Assembly: GCA_027886185.1 (NCBI GenBank)
Contig: WOAB01000226.1
Location: 4,278,001 to 4,342,000 of the forward strand
Direction: 5' to 3'
Origin: Rheum nobile
Lineage: Eukaryota; Streptophyta; Magnoliopsida; Caryophyllales; Polygonaceae
Length of the DNA: 64,000 nucleotides
Under the pieces are notes generated by a model. The model was not told the origin of the DNA. It was given only the letters and a program-made list of their open reading frames with translations, and searched no databases. The position numbers and the translations under genes were made by a program. Below are positions 1-9,974 of the stretch, one piece after another (the first letter of the stretch is position 1; each line of letters opens with the position of its first letter).

Positions 1-1775
1 CCACGACTCGCGTGTGCTTCCTCAATCAATAGTAGCCTAATGGAAGATCTAGGAATGCATAGACGACTAGCCTTATACAAATAACCCTCAGAAAGGTAAA
101 ACGTCTCAAACTCATGCGATCTCAGGCAGTGCTCAAGAATAAGGGCAAAGAAAGGGTCACTAGCATATAAATCTTTAATCAAAGCAAAACCCAAAATCTT
201 AGTTTGCACTTGAGTCAAGAGAATATACCTGCGGGACAGCGCGTCAGCAACGATGTTATCTTTCCCTTTCTTGTGAACAACAACATAAGGGAATGTCTCC
301 AGAAACTCCACCCAGCGAGCATGGCGGCGATTGAGGTGAGCTTGGCTCTTCAAGTATCTCAACGCGGCATGATAACTGTGGATGACAAACTCACGCGGAC
401 AGAGGTAGTGTTGCCAAGTCTTCAGCACACGTACTAAGGCATAAAGCTCTTTGTCGTAGGTGGGGTAATTGAGAGTGGCTCCTGTGAGCTTCTCACTGAA
501 GTAGGCAATTGGCCTCTTTTCTTGGTGTAGCACACCACTAATGCCTATGTCAGAGGCATCACACTCTACTTCGAAGTGTTTGGTGAAATCTGGAAGCTGG
601 AGCAATGGCGCTTGGCATAACGCGGTCTTCAAGGCGGAGAAGGCGCGTTCATGGGAATCCTGCCACAAAACTGTGCTTCCTTTCTTGGCGATCTCGTGAA
701 GTGGCGCGGCAATGGAGGAAAAGTCGCGTACAAAACGCCGATAAAAGCCCGCGAGACCGAGAAAGCTTCGCACTTGTGTCGGAGTTGTAGGCGTGGGCCA
801 GTCCCTAATGGCCGCGATCTTTTCCTTGTCAATGCGTAAACCATCGCTACTAACAATATAGCCCAGAAAGTTGGTTGACGCGGAGCAAAAGGAACACTTA
901 GCCAGATTGGCGAATAGGTGATCTTGGCGAAGACACTCTAACACTTGTCGAAGGTGATCGGAATGGTCTTCGAGGCTCCGGGAATACACAAGTATGTCAT
1001 CGAAATAAACGACAACAAACTTGTCACGGAAAGATCTCAACACGTGGTTCATCACGCGCATGAATGTGTTGGGCGCATTCGTGAGCCCAAAGGGCATGAC
1101 TAGCCACTCGTAGAACCCATACTTGGTTTTGAATGCTGTCTTCCATTCATCACCTTCTTTCATTCTGATTTGGTGATAACCACTCTTCAAATCAATCTTG
1201 GAGAAGAGTGTCACGCCATGAAGTTCATCAAGCATATCATCAAGGCGGGGAATAGGGTGCCTATACTTGACTGTGATCTGGTTTATGGCACGGCAATCAA
1301 CACACATTCTCCAGGTGCCATCTTTCTTGGGCACAAGGATCACAGGCACAGCACAAGGGGAAAGAGATTTCCTTATGTACCCGCGATCGAGCAATTCTTG
1401 GACTTGGCGCTGTAGTTCTTTGGTCTCTTCTGGACCAGCTCTATAAGCAGCGCGGTTGGGCAAAGAATCACCTGGAACAAGATCAATTTGGTGCTCAATG
1501 CCTCTCAGGGGAGGTAATCCTTATGGCAACTCATCTGGGAACACGTCTTAGAACGCGGCAAGCAACTTCGCGATCGATGAGGGTAAGACCGCGTTCTTCG
1601 ACGATTCTGGTATGCACGGGGTTGGCACAAGTAGAAAACATGGCGCTTTGCTAGTGACACATGCAGTGAGGTCACTGGGCCTGGCCAAAAGAATGCGTTG
1701 CTCACAGGTTCCTTGCAAAGGATGCGCTGGGGGCAACGAATGATGTGGGGGCACTTGGTGTCCCAGCTGTGGCAT
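1..1775 (-). CDS. pol: Element A pol: reverse transcriptase, RNase H, start of integrase (partial)
   Basis: The minus frame entered at about 1775 has stops at 1548-1550 and 1521-1523, then stays open to the window edge. It encodes the RT fingers and palm (WRMCVDCRAIN near 1300; active-site YFDD near 994-1005), the connection domain, RNase H (DASDIG near 560) and the beginning of the HHCC zinc finger of integrase (HASR at the edge). The product would copy element RNA into cDNA inside virus-like particles. RNase H has HSYH at about 369-381 where element B has HSDH, so one expected catalytic Asp is Tyr here. Gag and protease lie just upstream in another frame, so a shift is needed near 1700-1775. 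Coordinates describe the open region, not a proven protein start. Confidence 0.85.
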
Positions 1776-2559
1776 TGTGCTTCTTCTTGCTAGCGCCTGA
1801 AGGAGATGAAGTGTGACCAGATGGGGGAGTAGTGGACGCGGTCTCTATGGCCTTCTGGCGATCGCATTCGACCTGGTCCTCCAAGATCTCATGGGGAGAC
1901 ATTGGATGCAAAGTGATGCGCTTCCCGTGGTAATTGAACACATAAGTGTTCAAATACCCATAATGGAGCACGCGCCTGTCAAATTGCCATGGGCGCCCAA
2001 GCAAAATATGGGTGGCGTCTATTGCAATGACATCACAAAGAATAGAATCACAGTATTGGCCTATAGAAAAAGAAATTAAATATTGGCGAGATACTGTGTT
2101 ACCTGGTCTAGAAGAAATCCATTGGAGGGCATAAGGTTGTGGATGAGGCGTCGTAGGCAATTTGAAGTGGTTGACAACCTTCTCATTCACAATATTTGCA
2201 CAAGATCCTCCATCAATAATGACACTCAAGGAAGCTGTTTGCACTAGAGCCCTTGTGTGGAACAAATTCTCTCGTTGATCGCTTAAGTTGGCTTCCTTGA
2301 CGGTGAGGAGACGACGCGTCACCAAGCTCAATGGTGTGCCCACGTGCAGAGACGTGGTGTCGCAGTCATACGCGTCTTCATCCTCCTCAGCATTGTCTTC
2401 AGGGTCCGCGTCAAGTGTGGCCTCCTCGTCCTCACAAGATTCGTAGCCGGCAGCGGCTGTGGAGAACAACACTTTGCGAGCATTGGGACAATCTTTCTTG
2501 TAGTGGCCTCTTCCACCACATTTGTAACACTCAATATCACGCGCGCGATCATTGTTCAC
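1702..2559 (-). CDS. Element A gag C-terminus (zinc knuckle) and protease
   Basis: A 285-codon open stretch in the same frame as the gag segments to its right. Near its start is a CCHC knuckle, CYKCGGRGHYKKDC (CX2CX4HX4C), the nucleic-acid-binding motif of nucleocapsid. An acidic linker follows, then a retropepsin-like aspartic protease core around residues 110-125 (VIIDGGSCANIV) and the flap/helix region with LLGRPW. The protease would mature the Gag-Pol polyprotein. The listed start is only the first Met in the frame; the true chain starts in upstream gag. The stretch ends at a stop at 1702-1704, where the pol frame takes over. Confidence 0.8.
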   Translation of the reverse strand: MNNDRARDIECYKCGGRGHYKKDCPNARKVLFSTAAAGYESCEDEEATLDADPEDNAEEDEDAYDCDTTSLHVGTPLSLVTRRLLTVKEANLSDQRENLFHTRALVQTASLSVIIDGGSCANIVNEKVVNHFKLPTTPHPQPYALQWISSRPGNTVSRQYLISFSIGQYCDSILCDVIAIDATHILLGRPWQFDRRVLHYGYLNTYVFNYHGKRITLHPMSPHEILEDQVECDRQKAIETASTTPPSGHTSSPSGASKKKHNATAGTPSAPTSFVAPSASFARNL

Positions 2560-2757
2560 TGGCGCCTGTCTTGGCGCGTTCTGTCGCGGCGTGATGGCCG
2601 GTGGTGCGGTCTTTGCTTTGGGGGCTTGGCTAGACGCGACTGTCGTGGAGGCACTAGGGTGAACATTAGTAGAAGGTAAACCACTAGAGTTAGAAGAATA
2701 CCTTTGTTGGCCACTTGAATATGTATAAGATTTCCGGCGAGATAATTGGGCATGAAT

Positions 2758-4451
2758 CTACATCGCCGTGTGGGTGAGTGTGTTCACGTCTTTGATGGGA
2801 AAAATCTCGAGCTGATCACGGATGTTAGTGTTCAAGCCACTCAAGAATTTGGTCCTCAGAGTAGATGGTGCAACAGAGATGTTGTCCTTGTAATACATGT
2901 CTTCAAGCTTGGAAAAGAACTCGAGTGGAGTCATCGAGCCCTGGCGAGCCATGGCAATGTCCAATCTCATTTGATTCCGGTAGTCTGGAGGCACGTATTT
3001 CCGGGTCATTACGTAGACTAATTGATGCCATGTTGTGACTCGTGCTCTGTGGCGTCGAACGCAGTCATCTTCAAACCTATGCCATCACACGCGGGCGGCT
3101 CCTCGGAAGTTAAGCGTCGCGGCGTCAACATGGTCCTCAGGTGGCACACGATTATAGCGAAGAGTGTACTCTATAGCCTGCACCCATTCAAGAAACACAG
3201 AGGGGTTGTATTCACCATGAAAATGCTCGATTTTTACCTTGACGTGGGGTCGCTGGTATCGAGGTTGTTCTGGGGCTGGGTTGAACGCGGTGTGTGGGGC
3301 AGCGTCATAAAGAGGGTTGTTAATGGCGCGCAATCCATGTGGTCTATCGCGTCCAACGTGGTGTCTATCACATTGTTCGCGATCTTTGCGGACAAAGTCA
3401 TCCTTGGGCGCGTAGGCGGCATCGCATTGACGTCTTTGTGGCTGAGGATCATAGTTGTCGCGTCGATTGTCTCGCTGCTGAACATCGCAACGCTCGCCGC
3501 CAATGTCAGGAACGCGTTCTCCTCTGGGTCGGAGACGCGGCGAAGGTATCCAATCCGAAGGGTGATCCTGCAACTCAATGGGATCTCCAAGAGGTGGATG
3601 GAAAAAATTTGGATTGACCATACATGAGTCATCGATCTCTTTGTCATCATACTCGTCGAAATCGTCTTGGACATTGGGTGTGATCGACGTGTATCCATCG
3701 TCATAACGCGGTGTCCGGACACTTTGGTGTCGTAGATGATCGCGGACATCATGGCTGCGTTGCTGAGTAGGGGGTGTCCTCAAAGGATCATCGTGGGGGG
3801 CAGCTCCACGATCGCGGCGGTTGTGTCTTCTTGGCGTCACGTCGGCTTGGGCAGCTTGACGACGTCGGCCATCGCGTGGTGTAGAGGCTTGCACACGGCG
3901 TTGTGTTCTCCGAGAGGCATACATGTCATCAAAATTGTAAGGTTCAGAGTACTCACCTCGAGTATCCTCGGCGTCGTGGTCGTAGTCGGAGCCATCGTCG
4001 AAGCCAGCAGGTGTGGCTCTAGGGACATAGCGGTCCGCGTGGGAAACGAAGCCTTGGCGACTCTCGATGACACTCTGCATTCTATTGAGTTGTGGTTGAT
4101 GTTGAGACGTCGAATGCAGTTTGCCTTTGCCTTTGTCGACTCTCGTCTTTGATGGACCCGCGTCAGTAGCTCCAGGTGGAGGCGGCGCGTCCATAGCACT
4201 TGGAGGGGTAGGAGTCGGCACGATGGGTGCCACTGGTGGTTGGGCTTTCAAAGTCGCGATCTCTTGTCTTAGAGCATGGATCAAGGTTTGATCTTTGGAC
4301 AATTCCATGATTGGTCGCGTTGTTGGTCTTGTGGTGGTTGGTCCTGATGTAGAACCAACTGTGGGGGTTGATCTCGGTTTGTTGTGTCGACTTCGCGGTC
4401 GTCTTGACTGGATCCAATCTGCATCGTGCCTATAACAAGACGGCCATACAT
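2758..4451 (-). pseudogene. gag: Element A gag (broken)
   Basis: Structural Gag protein of element A. The likely start is the ATG at 4451-4449, whose first residues resemble the start of element B gag, but that frame shifts near 4300 into the frame open to 3085. The middle is rich in Arg, Asp, Pro and Gln. The retrotransposon-gag core follows (KVKIEHFHGEYN, FLEWVQAIEYTLRYN). A stop just after RGAARV (3083-3085) interrupts the core where element B has two Trp codons; TGG to TGA fits a deamination change. The remaining gag helices continue in the same frame at 3009-2758, then another stop. One gag gene with a frameshift and two stops is the simplest reading. Confidence 0.75.
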
Positions 4452-5260
4452 GGGAGTAAAAACGAACCAAAAGACAACAAAGAACAACAACCAAGCAAAT
4501 CACTAATCAAGTCACAAAGTTCACATAGGTAGGGCTTGTTTGGGCTTGCCGTGAGGGCGGCTTGGTTTGCACAAGAGTTGGTGTATCAAGCAAGTTGTAA
4601 TCAAACAAACAAGAACAAATTGAAACCCTAAACAAACGGAAACAAAGCAACCGAGTAGCAAGAAATCACCTTCTAGGAAGCTACCTAGACGATGGAGAGA
4701 TTGAGAAGATGAGCTTAGACCTGGGTGAGAGAGTTAGGGTTGTCTTATTTTGGCTTTACCTAACTTTGGAAACTTTTTTTTTTAGTATCTTTTTGATATC
4801 TTTTTTTTTTAATATCCGAGATCTTATCTTTTGATCTTTGCGGATTGCAAAAGGAAACAAAATAAAATAAAAAGGTCTAAGTAACTAGAATATCACAAGT
4901 GTGATCTTTGTAGAGAGAGGAAAGAGAAGATAAGATTTTGATGATATCTTATAAGAAAATTGGTAAACTTAACTAAAAAGCAAAATCAAGCAAACAAGGA
5001 AACTCTATCCACGCATGAACTAAGGAAACAAAATATTCAAGCATGCAAGATAACAAAATTACCTAACACACCAAAACTTGGAAATGAAGAAAAAAAATTG
5101 GCCAAGGTGTGACCTTGTAGAAACCGAAGGGTCAGCAAAGATGGAAAATTTCTGGTTTTTCGTGATCTTTTTCTCGCGAGGTAGTACGAAAGCAGAGATG
5201 GGGGTCAAGAAAAATTGTGAACAAAATTGAAACTTGAGTTCGTGACTTACAAGACTGCTG
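4452..5260 (-). other. Untranslated leader of element A
   Basis: About 0.8 kb between the primer-binding site and gag. I see no gene; it is A-rich on the coding strand, with long T runs near 4770-4815 as read here. Element B has a similarly placed leader with similar T runs (36491-37298). Confidence 0.6.
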
Positions 5261-5274
5261 GGCTCTGATGCCAA
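5261..5274 (-). promoter_or_regulatory. Primer-binding site of element A (tRNA-Met type)
   Basis: On the minus strand this reads TTGGCATCAGAGCC, one base away from the usual plant initiator-Met PBS core TGGTATCAGAGCC, and it lies one base inside the LTR edge. Element B has the identical sequence at the same position (37299-37312). Confidence 0.75.
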
Positions 5275-5275
5275 T

Positions 5276-6223
5276 TGATGTGTCCTTGCCTCCTGTGTCA
5301 AGCCAAGTTGTCAAAGGAGACGCCTTGGATCTAGTCTTGGTTGGGAAGTCACGTCTGAACGTCTCAGTTGATGAAGATGATGTTGAACGCGTTTGAAGAA
5401 CGCGATGTTTGGTGGTGGTGGTGATCACGGCGACGATGGAAGCGAGTTGAGGGAAGTATGGATAGCGGTGGAGGAAGCGATTGAATGGAGGGATAGACGA
5501 CTTGAAGGGACAAGTCGTTGATGTCGTAGCGTCGACTGCGGATGGGATAAGCTCGATGGAGATCGAGTGGTTGCCGTAGCGTCGGCGGCGGAGTGAATGG
5601 GGATGAGAGGGATATGGGTGACGTCCGATCAAGGGAAGGAGGGATTAACACTCGACTTTAAACCTTGAACTTTAACTTTGAACGTGAGAAATAAAGAGTA
5701 CAAAGTAGGGTATAAATAGGGAAGGGGTCTCGACCAAGACCTAATGGGCTTGGGTCAAAACGAGCCTAAGGGCTAGCCCATGCAAGCATGCAAAAGGCAC
5801 AAACCCTAAAAGATAAAAGGAAACTATCTTAAACGCTATAAATAAGGAAACTATCTAAAACGTTGCAAATAAGGAAAGTATCTAAACAAGCTGGAAATAC
5901 CAAATATAGATAATGTCTTAAAAAGAACGCGTGAAACTCATGGACGCGTTGAAGGCTTTGAAGAGATCATCGCATGAGACGACGAAGTGTCAAAGTCTTC
6001 AGAAGAACGCGTTCTTTCACAGTCTTTAGAACTTCCGATGGTGGCGAGGACGACGAGCCTTGGATTGGTTTCTGGGCTTCCTTGGATGGCGGCGGCGCGT
6101 GCGATAAGTGACGCGACGGCGGCGGCGATGGCCTTGGACCTAGACCTTGTTACTGGGCCCTTTGAGCGTAGGCTCATGGCTTCTTCCTCGTCTTGGGCCG
6201 TCATGAGAGGCAGGGTCACATCA
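5276..6223 (-). repeat. 5' LTR of element A
   Basis: A 948-bp LTR with inverted ends TGATGTG/CACATCA. Its outer end (5938-6219) contains an open minus-strand segment with the basic tail KGPVTRSRSKAIAAA. This corresponds to the C-terminus of element B's integrase polyprotein, which ends inside that element's LTR. A CTCGAT-GGAG-ATCGAG palindrome near 5550 lies where element B has ACTCGAAG-GG-CTTCGAGT repeats. The 3' LTR is outside the window. Confidence 0.85.
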
Positions 6224-6586
6224 CCCAGTCTATGGGCCCACGGACTTTCACATGGTATCAGAGTTGGTTCGGTCCTGGGCCTCTTTCTTGGGTCGATTGA
6301 GTCTGGCTATAAAGAGATTGAGATGCTCACCCACACCCATTTGTCCAAGTGTCAACTAGGCCAGGCCAATTGCCCGCCTGTTGCACTTGCGGGGACGTGT
6401 TGAAATATAACATCCCACATCTAAAGTTGGGACACAAATTGCCTAGTATATAAGCTTGATGGGCTACTCATCCTATTGCCAATTGGTTTTAGGATGGAAC
6501 CTCACTGGGCTTATGTACTTGGCCTATCTGCGCCTATGCGCTCGTATCCGTACGACCCCCAGTCTATGGGCCCACGGACTTTCACA
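6224..6586 (+). mobile_element. TRIM-like miniature LTR element, left LTR truncated by element A
   Basis: The complete right LTR is 6398-6586 (189 bp, starts TGTTGAAATATAACATCC, ends ACTTTCACA). The end of the left LTR is at 6224-6252, and the two share CCCAGTCTATGGGCCCACGG. The left LTR is followed at 6253 by TGGTATCAGAGTTGG, a Met-type PBS, and the right LTR is preceded by a short purine stretch. The 145-bp interior has no ORF. These are hallmarks of terminal-repeat retrotransposons in miniature, moved in trans. The rest of the left LTR should lie on the far side of element A, outside the window. Confidence 0.75.
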
Positions 6587-6705
6587 GTTGGTGCACGAAC
6601 AATCTCCAGGTGGCATCTCTTTTTCTCTCGATCGTCGTTGGCGTCTTCGATAAATCTCCACAATGGTCATCTTTGCTCTGCTCTTCGTCGGCGACATTGA
6701 TCTCT
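6587..6705. other. Short unassigned spacer
   Basis: Flank between the TRIM and the MITE. It contains a CATCTTTGCTC stretch that recurs imperfectly just right of the MITE near 7306. No gene seen. Confidence 0.4.
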
Positions 6706-6713
6706 GAAGCGAC

Positions 6714-7297
6714 TAGGGATGTCAATGGGTTGAAGATTCTAAAAATTCGTGGTAAATCTCCATCATGGACTAGGGATGGGGAAAATAAACGGGGATGAGG
6801 ATCAAATCAATTCCCCACATGGGGATGATCGAGGACGGGTGCGGGGACAATGGTCCTTAACTTGTTCCACACCACGCCCCGCTCCCAAACGGGGATTCTC
6901 ATGGGAATGCCCAATGAGGATTTATGTGGGGAATATTCATCATGTACCATAAAATATTATGATTATATTTTATGAAACTTAATGTTATTTTTCTATATTA
7001 ATCTAGAATATTTTTAATCTTATATAATGTATAATATTGAATATGATTGTAAGCTTAACAATTGACTTAATTTTATGACAAATTATTGTTAAAATAACTT
7101 AATAAGAAACTTAAATGAGGAATCAAACGGAAAAATCCATGGAAAAGATAAATGGGGAAAAGCAGACAGGGATGGGGATTCCTCGATGGGGATGATGACT
7201 TTGCGGGGATGGAGATAGGGATGATTTTCACTTCCCGAATGGGGATGGGGACGGGGAGGGTACTCCTCACCCTGAACCCGCCCCATTGACATGCCTA
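6714..7297. mobile_element. Non-autonomous hAT-type element (MITE)
   Basis: 584 bp with terminal inverted repeats: the left end reads TAGGGATGTCAATGGG and the reverse complement of the right end reads TAGGCATGTCAATGGG, 15 of 16 bases matching. Near-identical 8-bp target duplications flank it, GAAGCGAC (6706-6713) and GTAGCGAC (7298-7305). The 8-bp duplication and TAGGG-type ends fit the hAT superfamily. The interior is rich in GGGGAT/ATCCCC near both ends and AT-rich in the middle; no transposase is encoded. Confidence 0.8.
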
Positions 7298-7305
7298 GTA
7301 GCGAC

Positions 7306-7680
7306 CATCTTTGCTCCTCTCTTTGTCATCGTATCCCGCAAGCCAGATGCTTCATTCAAAGGGCAGTAGAGAGATCTGATGGAGTAAATGAAGAAGAAAA
7401 CTAAGTATTGTGAGTAGTTTCGAACACAGATGATTCATTCAAAGGGCAGTAGCACCACCGGCTACTCTTCTCCGCCTCGCGTCGCCAGCAACGAAACAAA
7501 TGAGATGGTGAAGGATGTCAAAGTAGACAAGGAGGATATCATTCCAATTAGATGCTCAATGGATTAAAACCCAGACACCGGAGCAAATCGATCGCCTTCT
7601 TCCCATGATTCCAACAATATGAGAATGCAGCAGAATCACACCTTCTGACCTACAAGCGGGGATCTTGTTTGCACCGGATT
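7306..7680. other. Unassigned spacer with a 25-bp direct repeat
   Basis: No gene recognised. A segment containing TTCATTCAAAGGGCAGTAG occurs twice, at about 7347-7371 and 7429-7453, with an 82-bp offset. Confidence 0.5.
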
Positions 7681-8047
7681 TTTTTTATTTCACACCACTT
7701 TTAAACGCCACGACATGGCGTTTAAAAAAAAAGTTAAACGCTACGTCGTGGCGTTTAAACTGAACCAGTTCAACTTTCTGAACCGATTCAGTTTAAGCGT
7801 CACGACGTAGCGTTCAAGCCTTTATAAAAAAATTAAAAACTAAACCAGTTCAAAAATAAAAATAAAAATACTGAACCGGTTCAGTTTAAACGTCACGATG
7901 TAGCGTTCAAGCTTTTATAAAATTTAAAAAAAAAGTAAACCGGTTCAAAAATAAAAATAAAAATAAAACGCAATGTTATGGCGTTTAAAATTTTATTTTA
8001 AAAAATAAATAAATTCTACATTATGGTTTAAACGCCATAGCATAACG
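7681..8047. repeat. Cluster of AAACGC...GCGTTT and AACCGGTT palindromes
   Basis: Several imperfect palindromes with AAACGC/GCGTTT arms around ACGACGT (for example 7713-7759, 7793-7816, 7885-7912) alternate with GAACCGGTTC palindromes and AAAAATAAAAATA runs. Two more copies of the first palindrome follow the minisatellite at 8950-9018. No ORF. Confidence 0.7.
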
Positions 8048-8910
8048 TTTAAACCTTAAACTCTAACCATAGTATATAACTATACGATATAACCATAGTA
8101 TATAACTATACGATATAACAATAGTATATACCTATACGACATAACAATAGTATATACTATACGTTAGAACCATAATATATAATTATAGTATATAACTATA
8201 GTATATAGCAATAGTATATAACTATACGATATAACAATAGTATATAACTATACGATATAACAATGGTATATAGCTATAGTATATAACTATACGATATAAC
8301 CATAGTATATAGCTATAGTATATAACTAAACAATATAACAATAGTATATAGCAATAGTATATAACTATACGATAGAACCATAATATATAATTATAGTATA
8401 TAACTATACGATATAACCATAGTATATAGCTATAGTATATAGCTATAGTATATAAATGAACGATATAGCTATAGTATATAACTAAACGATATAACAATAG
8501 TCAATAACTATACGATAGAAACATAATATATAATTATAGTATATAAATATACGATATAACCATAGTATAAATCTATAGTATATAACTAAACAATATAACA
8601 ATAGTATATAACTATACTATAGAACCATAATATATAATTATAGTATATAACTATACGATATAACCATATTATATAGCTATAATATATAAATGAACGATAT
8701 AGCAATAGTATATAACTATACGATATAACAATAGTATATAACTATACAATATAACCATAGTATATAACTATACGATATAACGATAGTATATAGCTATAGT
8801 ATATAACTATATAACTATACGATAGAACCATAATATATAATTATAGTGTATAACTATACGATATAACCATAGTATATAGCTATAGTATATAAATGAACGA
8901 TAATGTTCAA
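8048..8910. repeat. AT-rich minisatellite
   Basis: Degenerate tandem array built from a unit of about 26 bp of the type CATAGTATATAACTATACGA plus a short tail, with shortened and TATAGTATA-only variants. Tyr- and Ile-rich ORFs on the minus strand are translations of the repeat and not genes. Confidence 0.85.
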
Positions 8911-8949
8911 AACTAAAACATGTGAGAAACGGTCGAAAATCCACTTTTT

Positions 8950-9178
8950 TTTAAACGCTACGTCGTGGCGTTTTAAAAAAACTTTTTTTTTTAAACGCCA
9001 CGACGTAGCGTTTAAAAAAATGTTTTTTTTTAAAATAAATGTCTTTTTACGAGAGGAGAGGGACGACACGTAACGCTCAAGGAGGATCAAGACGTCACGC
9101 GGGAGACGACTCCACACGTCACGCGGGAGACGACTCCATACGTCACGCGGGAGACGACTCCACACGTAACGTGTGGAG
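8950..9178. repeat. Palindromes and 24-bp tandem repeats before the PMD gene
   Basis: Two copies of the AAACGC...GCGTTT palindrome (8950-9018) are followed by CGTCACGCGGGAGACGACTC units starting at about 9093, 9117 and 9141. The next register position, near 9165, carries the palindrome CACACGTAACGTGTGG. The period is 24 bp, the same as the array at 18002-18176. The array lies 0.8 kb upstream of the PMD start codon, close to the probable promoter (CTTTAAAAGCC near 9188). Confidence 0.75.
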
Positions 9179-9738
9179 CAACCCTGGCTTTAAAAGCCTT
9201 CGTCTCCCTTCTCCTCCATTCCGCCGTTGCAAACTACTTCTAAAAAACACAAATCTCTCTCATTACGCGCCTCTGGTGTCGCCCCATTACGAATCAATAA
9301 GTTTTGCGCGTTACGTTCCATCCCTTACAAATAATCAAGGTTAGTTACACTTACCTCTTGAAAAAAAATTATGAAGTTTTTGTATAGAAATTCTAGATCC
9401 ACAATGTTTTAGTGTTTATGTGCTTGTATTTGTTGTTTTTTGTTAATTTAGAAGTAGTTTAGGGTATGAAATTGTAAAAATTTGTTAGATTTGTATGAAA
9501 GGGGTTTAGGGTATATGTTGATTTTTTGTGAATTGGTATGAATTTTGTAGTTAGATTAGTATGAAATTGAGGTATGTTTATTTTGTATGAAGTAGTGTTT
9601 TAGGTAGATATATTAAATAAGTTTGAATTTTTAAGAAATGTTGAAAAATTTGGCATCGCCGGAATCTGAATTTCACCGCCGGAATTGTCGTCGTAGTCGC
9701 CGGTGAAATGTCACCGGCGAATTGCCAGACAGACCACA

Positions 9739-9822
9739 GCACGTAACGTGCTGAAGCCTTCCACACGTTACATGTTGATGGCCGCTGGGCGTAACGTGTG
9801 GTCATCGACCACGCGTTATGTG
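9739..9822. promoter_or_regulatory. Palindrome array in the PMD 5' region
   Basis: Four ACGTAACGTG-type motifs (about 9741, 9763, 9791, 9811) between the probable promoter and the first coding exon. They are preceded by a GCCGG/CCGGC-rich inverted repeat at about 9655-9725. Probably 5' UTR or 5' UTR intron. Confidence 0.5.
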
Positions 9823-9974
9823 CTGCATATGTATGTTTAATGGATTTGAGACATTTGTATGAAATTTACATATTTAGGATTTTTGATGGATTTGTATGAA
9901 AGGGTGTCTATGGATATGTTTAATAACTTTATCGGATTTGTATTTTCGCTTAGCAAAATGATTTATTGTGGTAG

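Larger units (their letters stand above)
1..6223 (-). mobile_element. Element A: CRM-like Ty3/gypsy LTR retrotransposon, 5' part
   Basis: Minus-strand LTR retrotransposon whose 3' end lies beyond the left edge. Reading from the right it has a 5' LTR (5276-6223, TGATGTG...CACATCA), a PBS resembling initiator tRNA-Met, a leader, gag with a CCHC knuckle, protease, reverse transcriptase, RNase H and the first residues of integrase. The gene order and the RT sequence (WRMCVDCRAIN, YFDD) place it in the chromovirus branch of Ty3/gypsy. The LTR encodes a basic TRSRSKA tail, as in CRM-type elements whose integrase reading frame ends inside the LTR; the CRM assignment is inferred from motifs. It is a relative of element B but clearly diverged from it. 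Confidence 0.88.

Noticed and set aside
3022..3627. Plus-strand ORFs across elements A and B
   Set aside because: They are antisense to gag-pol frames whose motifs are clear on the minus strand.
6398..6586. Cassandra-type LTR carrying a 5S rRNA-like promoter
   Set aside because: The LTR is only 189 bp and I see no 5S internal control region.
8222..9165. Minus-strand Tyr/Ile-rich and Trp-Ser-Arg-rich ORFs
   Set aside because: They are translations of the minisatellite and of the 24-bp tandem repeats.
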